A stretch of 64,000 nucleotides of DNA from an uncultured Alteromonadaceae bacterium (lineage in GTDB: Bacteria > Pseudomonadota > Gammaproteobacteria > Enterobacterales > Alteromonadaceae), in NCBI GenBank assembly GCA_947494925.1, contig CANLWS010000009.1, positions 186,001 to 250,000 on the forward strand, in the 5' to 3' direction. Made by a program: the position numbers and the translations under genes. Every line of letters starts with the position of its first letter. Position 1 is the stretch's first letter. The notes beneath the pieces were generated by a model. That model was given only the letters and a program-made list of their open reading frames with translations, was not told the origin of the DNA and did no database searches. Shown here piece by piece: positions 58,060 through 64,000 of the stretch.

Positions 58060-58373
58060 GAGTATTGAAAAAAGTTATCCCGAAAGTATCACAATTAAGA
58101 AACGAATTTGTAAAGACTACTCAGGGGAAGGAGACAATGATGTTGGAGCGAAGCGACTTCTGGTTTTTCGACTTTCGCTGAGTACTTCTCAGCCTTTGAT
58201 CTTCCCGACTCAGGTAAATGAAACACAATGCGGAGCGAAGCGACATCTTATTGTTGATTTTAACTGAGTCTTTCTTTGCTTTTCCTGCTCAGGTAAACGA
58301 AACGCGCTGCTTTGCAACGCGACTTCTGCTGTTAGGATATAGAAATATAGATTGTAGATAACCTTCCTGGTTC
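58060..58373. other. Repeat-containing intergenic region after hemB
   Basis: About 310 nt between the hemB stop and the spondin gene leader. It holds the ~85-bp repeat described separately. No gene or strong terminator for hemB was seen. Confidence 0.5.
58144..58336. repeat. Degenerate tandem repeat of about 85 bp, 2.3 copies
   Basis: GGAGCGAAGCGAC occurs at 58145 and 58232 and CTCAGGTAAAYGAAAC at 58209 and 58288, with CTGAGT between in both units; a partial third unit starts near 58313. Purpose unknown; the motif looks like a genus-specific dispersed repeat. Confidence 0.7.
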
Positions 58374-61285
<2,912 letters not shown>

Positions 61286-61289
61286 GATT

Positions 61290-62078
61290 TCACCAGTCAG
61301 CTGACAATTGAAACAGTGTTTGGCTATTTGCAGCGCAATGAGCTTGAAGTAACTGGAGTTCTACATCCATCAAGTTGGCAAGGTGCTCGGCAATATGTGG
61401 TAAATTGGCAGGTTCATTCTGTCGTTTTTTCGTTTTTAATGTTTTGGGCATTAAGTACGGCGCATCTGTTTCCAATAACACATGGCTTAATGGTAGTTCA
61501 GTCACTGCATCTCGCAATTGCGATCCGCGTTTTTGATCACACAGCCATCCTGTCACGCCGATGAACAAATCAAGCTCCAAATAAGCCTTCATCTGATCAA
61601 TGTTGCCTGTAAAACAATGCACTACCCCACCAACCAATTCAGAACGATATATCTGTAAAAGCTTCAGCTGTGCATCGAAAGCGTCACGTTCATGCAAAAA
61701 AACCGGTTTTTTCAATTCTACAGCCAGGCGAAGCTGTTCTTCGAAGACATTAAGTTGCTGCTCAGGTGGCGAGAAGTTTCGATTGAAATCCAGCCCGCAC
61801 TCACCGATTGCGACCACCTTAGGGTCGCTGGCTACTTTGCGTAATTGTTCGATGTAATCGGCTGGAACATCTTTAGCGTAATGGGGATGGATACCAGCAG
61901 TGCTAACCAAATTTCCGGGATATTGTTTGGATAGAAGTAACGCGCTGGCACTTTCTTGCAAATCTGTACCAGTGACGGCCATTTTCATCACATCTGATTC
62001 AATGGCCCGTTCCACCACCTCATGAGTCGGTAGTCGTTCGTTAGTCAGGTTTACTCCAATATCAAACCAGTAAGACAC
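61290..62078 (-). CDS. tatD: TatD-family metal-dependent DNase
   Basis: Protein of 262 residues. Metal ligands: DIGVNLTNERL (reading DxxxNL instead of the usual DxHxHL), Glu in AIGECGLDFNRN, His in VFLHERDAF, His in GGVVHCFTG and Asp in LLETDAPYLMP. These are the E. coli TatD-type residues. It is a 3'-5' exonuclease linked to DNA repair and not needed for Tat export. It lies 1 nt after the preceding gene's stop. Confidence 0.93.
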   Translation of the reverse strand: MSYWFDIGVNLTNERLPTHEVVERAIESDVMKMAVTGTDLQESASALLLSKQYPGNLVSTAGIHPHYAKDVPADYIEQLRKVASDPKVVAIGECGLDFNRNFSPPEQQLNVFEEQLRLAVELKKPVFLHERDAFDAQLKLLQIYRSELVGGVVHCFTGNIDQMKAYLELDLFIGVTGWLCDQKRGSQLRDAVTELPLSHVLLETDAPYLMPKTLKTKKRQNEPANLPHIAEHLANLMDVELQLLQAHCAANSQTLFQLSADW

Positions 62079-62079
62079 A

Positions 62080-62631
62080 TTACTTTATCCGCTTGACCTT
62101 GATTCGACTGTTCACATTATCACGACTTAAATAGTGCGAACCAAGCAACCCTTTTTCTACATAAACCTGCTGATCGGATTTAACCCGTAACGAGCTGGAT
62201 TCCAACTGCTTCCAGATCATGCCGTTGCTCAATGTGATCACCAGATTACCCAGGCCATCCTTTTTAAAAGACTTAACGGTTGAATAAATTTTGTCGGCCG
62301 TATCCTGTCTGAGTTGTCTTGCTTCCAAGCCAAAGTCAGAAGTACTGATGGGTTCAGCAACCGTTGCAGGCGAGGGCCTGGTGGCAGTAACTGAAGATGG
62401 AACAGTTGATTGCTCTACTGCCCCTGTAGCAGGCAAGGGAGCTGGCACGTTGAGTAAATCGTTCAGACCTGAATATTTCTCAATGTCATTGACCAAACGA
62501 TCATAACAAACCAGACGCTTAAGACTATTTTGTTGCTGTCCACACTTCTTCAACGCATCTGACAGGCTTTCTGCCTGACTAAGGGGCGCTAAGAATAAAA
62601 AGGATAAAATAATAAGTCCGGGTTTTTTCAT
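62080..62631 (-). CDS. Periplasmic hypothetical protein in the tat operon
   Basis: Protein of 183 residues with a signal peptide ([15 protein letters not shown]). The mature N-terminus has [20 protein letters not shown], a two-Cys helical hairpin seen in several envelope proteins of unknown role. A Pro/Thr/Ser-rich linker (~60-98) and a small C-terminal beta domain ([16 protein letters not shown] to NSRIKVKRI) follow. The start overlaps the tatC stop (ATGA). Probably an SH3-like envelope protein; function unknown. Confidence 0.75.
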   Translation of the reverse strand: MKKPGLIILSFLFLAPLSQAESLSDALKKCGQQQNSLKRLVCYDRLVNDIEKYSGLNDLLNVPAPLPATGAVEQSTVPSSVTATRPSPATVAEPISTSDFGLEARQLRQDTADKIYSTVKSFKKDGLGNLVITLSNGMIWKQLESSSLRVKSDQQVYVEKGLLGSHYLSRDNVNSRIKVKRIK

Positions 62632-63371
62632 GATACTTCCTGATTTTCTTCTTGTTCTGATTTTTTCGAATAAATACTGCCGATTATGACGCCGAATTCA
62701 AATAACAACCACATCGGCAAGGCAAGTAAAGTCTGAGAAATAATATCGGGTGGCGTAAGCAACATGCCTAGTACAAACACGCCGACAATTACATAGGGTC
62801 GTTTGGCTCGTAAACTCTGCGCATCTGTTATCCCAGTCCAACACATTAATACTATTGCCACTGGAATTTCAAAGGATAAACCAAACGCGAAAAAGAGTTT
62901 TAGTACAAAATTCAAATAACTGCTGATGTCGGTACTGATGACCACATCGTCTGGCGCAATCTGAGTGAAAAAACTGAATGCGATGGGGAAAACCACAAAA
63001 TACGCAAAGGCAATACCGGCATAAAAAAGCAGTGAGCTGGAAATCAATAACGGCGCAATCAGGCGCTTTTCATTTTTGTAAAGCCCAGGCGCGATAAATC
63101 CCCAAACCTGGTATAAGACCACGGGGATAGCCACGAAAAATGAAATAACCATGGTCAGCTTAAAAGGGGCAAAAAATGGTGAGGCCACATCTGTTGCGAT
63201 CATTTGCGAGCCGGCTGGCATGGCTTCCAGCAAAGGCGTAGCCAACCAGTGATATAAATCTTGGGCAAAGTAGACCAGACAAACAAATACCACAAGCACG
63301 CTGATAACGGCTTTTAACAATCGGTTTCGCAGCTCAACTAAGTGAGCTATCAGACTATTTGTTTCTGACAT
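62628..63371 (-). CDS. tatC: Sec-independent protein translocase TatC
   Basis: Polytopic protein of 247 residues with six membrane segments. The N-terminus [16 protein letters not shown] is the signal-peptide-binding part (TatC HL.ELR motif), and [14 protein letters not shown] contains the conserved FE pair. It recognises twin-arginine signals and works with TatA/B. It starts directly after the tatB stop. Confidence 0.97.
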   Translation of the reverse strand: MSETNSLIAHLVELRNRLLKAVISVLVVFVCLVYFAQDLYHWLATPLLEAMPAGSQMIATDVASPFFAPFKLTMVISFFVAIPVVLYQVWGFIAPGLYKNEKRLIAPLLISSSLLFYAGIAFAYFVVFPIAFSFFTQIAPDDVVISTDISSYLNFVLKLFFAFGLSFEIPVAIVLMCWTGITDAQSLRAKRPYVIVGVFVLGMLLTPPDIISQTLLALPMWLLFEFGVIIGSIYSKKSEQEENQEVS

Positions 63372-63677
63372 CTAGGATGGGTCTTTTTGGTATGGCTTCT
63401 GAACTGATTTAGCCGCAGCCTTTAGTTCGTCCACAGATTGTTTAAGTTCAGGAGACAAATTTTCCAAATTCTGACTTTCAGCTTTTTTCAGATTTTCATG
63501 CAATTCATGCACACGAAACTGCTGCTCAACTTCCTGCTTGAAGCCACTCGCCATGTTACGGACGCTTCGCACAGTTTTCAGCGTCGAGCGGATGGCACCG
63601 GGCAAGCGCTCAGGTCCGAGCACCAACAGTGAAATAACACCAATCAGCAGTAGCTCCCAAAAGCCTATATCAAACAT
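63372..63677 (-). CDS. tatB: Sec-independent protein translocase TatB
   Basis: Protein of 101 residues: one membrane segment ([26 protein letters not shown], with the conserved Glu of TatB), an amphipathic helix and a charged tail. It forms the receptor complex with TatC. Its start overlaps the tatA stop (TAATG). Confidence 0.96.
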   Translation of the reverse strand: MFDIGFWELLLIGVISLLVLGPERLPGAIRSTLKTVRSVRNMASGFKQEVEQQFRVHELHENLKKAESQNLENLSPELKQSVDELKAAAKSVQKPYQKDPS

Positions 63678-63919
63678 TACTGAGGTTCTTTCTGCTCTGT
63701 TTTGGCAGCGGTCGTTTGCTCATCAGTCGTTGGCTGCTCTTTGCTTTCGACAGCAGGTTTATCTTTAAAATCAGCATCTTCATCTGAAATGGATTTTTTG
63801 AACCCTTTCACAGCACTACCAAGATCACTTCCTAAGGTCCGTAACTTTTTAGTGCCAAATAGCAACACAATTACTGCTAAAACAATAAGTAGTTGCCATA
63901 TACCAATATTACCTAACAT
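63677..63919 (-). CDS. tatA: Sec-independent protein translocase TatA
   Basis: Protein of 80 residues: membrane helix ([18 protein letters not shown]), the FGTKKL hinge, an amphipathic helix and a long acidic/Gln-rich tail. It polymerises to form the Tat conducting assembly. First gene of the tat-tatD-cyclase-hemB operon; GGAG site 10 nt upstream. Confidence 0.96.
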   Translation of the reverse strand: MLGNIGIWQLLIVLAVIVLLFGTKKLRTLGSDLGSAVKGFKKSISDEDADFKDKPAVESKEQPTTDEQTTAAKTEQKEPQ

Positions 63920-63952
63920 TTTTAATCTACTCCGTATCAGATTATGGTGACT

Positions 63953-63980
63953 ATTATACGTAGGTAATCCAAAAGGTCAC
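63953..63980 (-). promoter_or_regulatory. Promoter of the tat operon
   Basis: On the minus strand GTGACC (63975-63980), 16-nt spacer, TATAAT (63953-63958), which is a perfect -10. Start of transcription is expected about 25-30 nt before the tatA ATG. Confidence 0.7.
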
Positions 63981-64000
63981 TGGATTTGATTAAGCAAACA

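Overview
The window comes from the chromosome of a marine gammaproteobacterium, most likely Alteromonadaceae (Aliiglaciecola, Paraglaciecola, Bowmanella or a relative). The evidence is the housekeeping order obg-rpmA-rplU / ispB, fadBA, yjeT-purA, tatABC-tatD-hemB, and an Alteromonas-like accessory set: two diguanylate cyclases, an HTH-TPR regulator, an RHS protein and a RAYT transposase. The genus is an inference; no 16S gene is present.

Layout. 1-2056: ribosomal proteins L21/L27, the obg 5' end and ispB. 2372-8126: a secreted TPR protein, a periplasmic solute-binding protein, a diguanylate cyclase, pepQ and an HxlR regulator divergent from a small membrane protein. 8134-13750: slt and fadBA. 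13800-28000 is the accessory part: a tandem repeat running into an HTH-TPR regulator, a small beta-barrel protein, a GH11 xylanase behind a LacI-type operator, a membrane protein/winged-helix pair behind four phased operators, a RAYT transposase bracketed by inverted hairpins, short orphan genes, and a 1647-residue RHS protein whose expected HTDxLGSP segment lies on a small secreted protein encoded just upstream.

28558-31463 holds a metalloprotease gene broken by an in-frame TGA and an S10 carboxypeptidase. 31956-41304 is one seven-gene operon that should take uracil or thymine to acetyl-CoA/propionyl-CoA: PreTA, dihydropyrimidinase, beta-ureidopropionase, beta-alanine transaminase, CoA-acylating semialdehyde dehydrogenase and an NCS1 permease. 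41572-49260 holds a YitT protein, a DUF2855/flavoprotein pair opposite a TetR regulator with two perfect 15-bp palindromes, a CotH-kinase/PKD protein with a GlyGly-CTERM-like tail, a VOC protein and an aldehyde dehydrogenase. 49407-54185: purA-yjeT, then an aldo/keto reductase-2OG dioxygenase-YeiH operon behind a 22-bp palindrome. 54208-58016: two spondin-like proteins followed by a two-component system. 58374-63919: tatABC-hypothetical-tatD-diguanylate cyclase-hemB, overlapping or nearly so throughout.

The most unusual signals are the split RHS pair, the four-operator array at 18921-19016, the RAYT with its dispersed TGGACARSCA hairpins (one cluster of which encodes the C-terminus of a regulator), the nonsense-interrupted DUF2268-like protease, and the AKR/dioxygenase/YeiH operon. 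No rRNA, tRNA or CRISPR array was seen. All family assignments come from reading the sequence; no searches were run.
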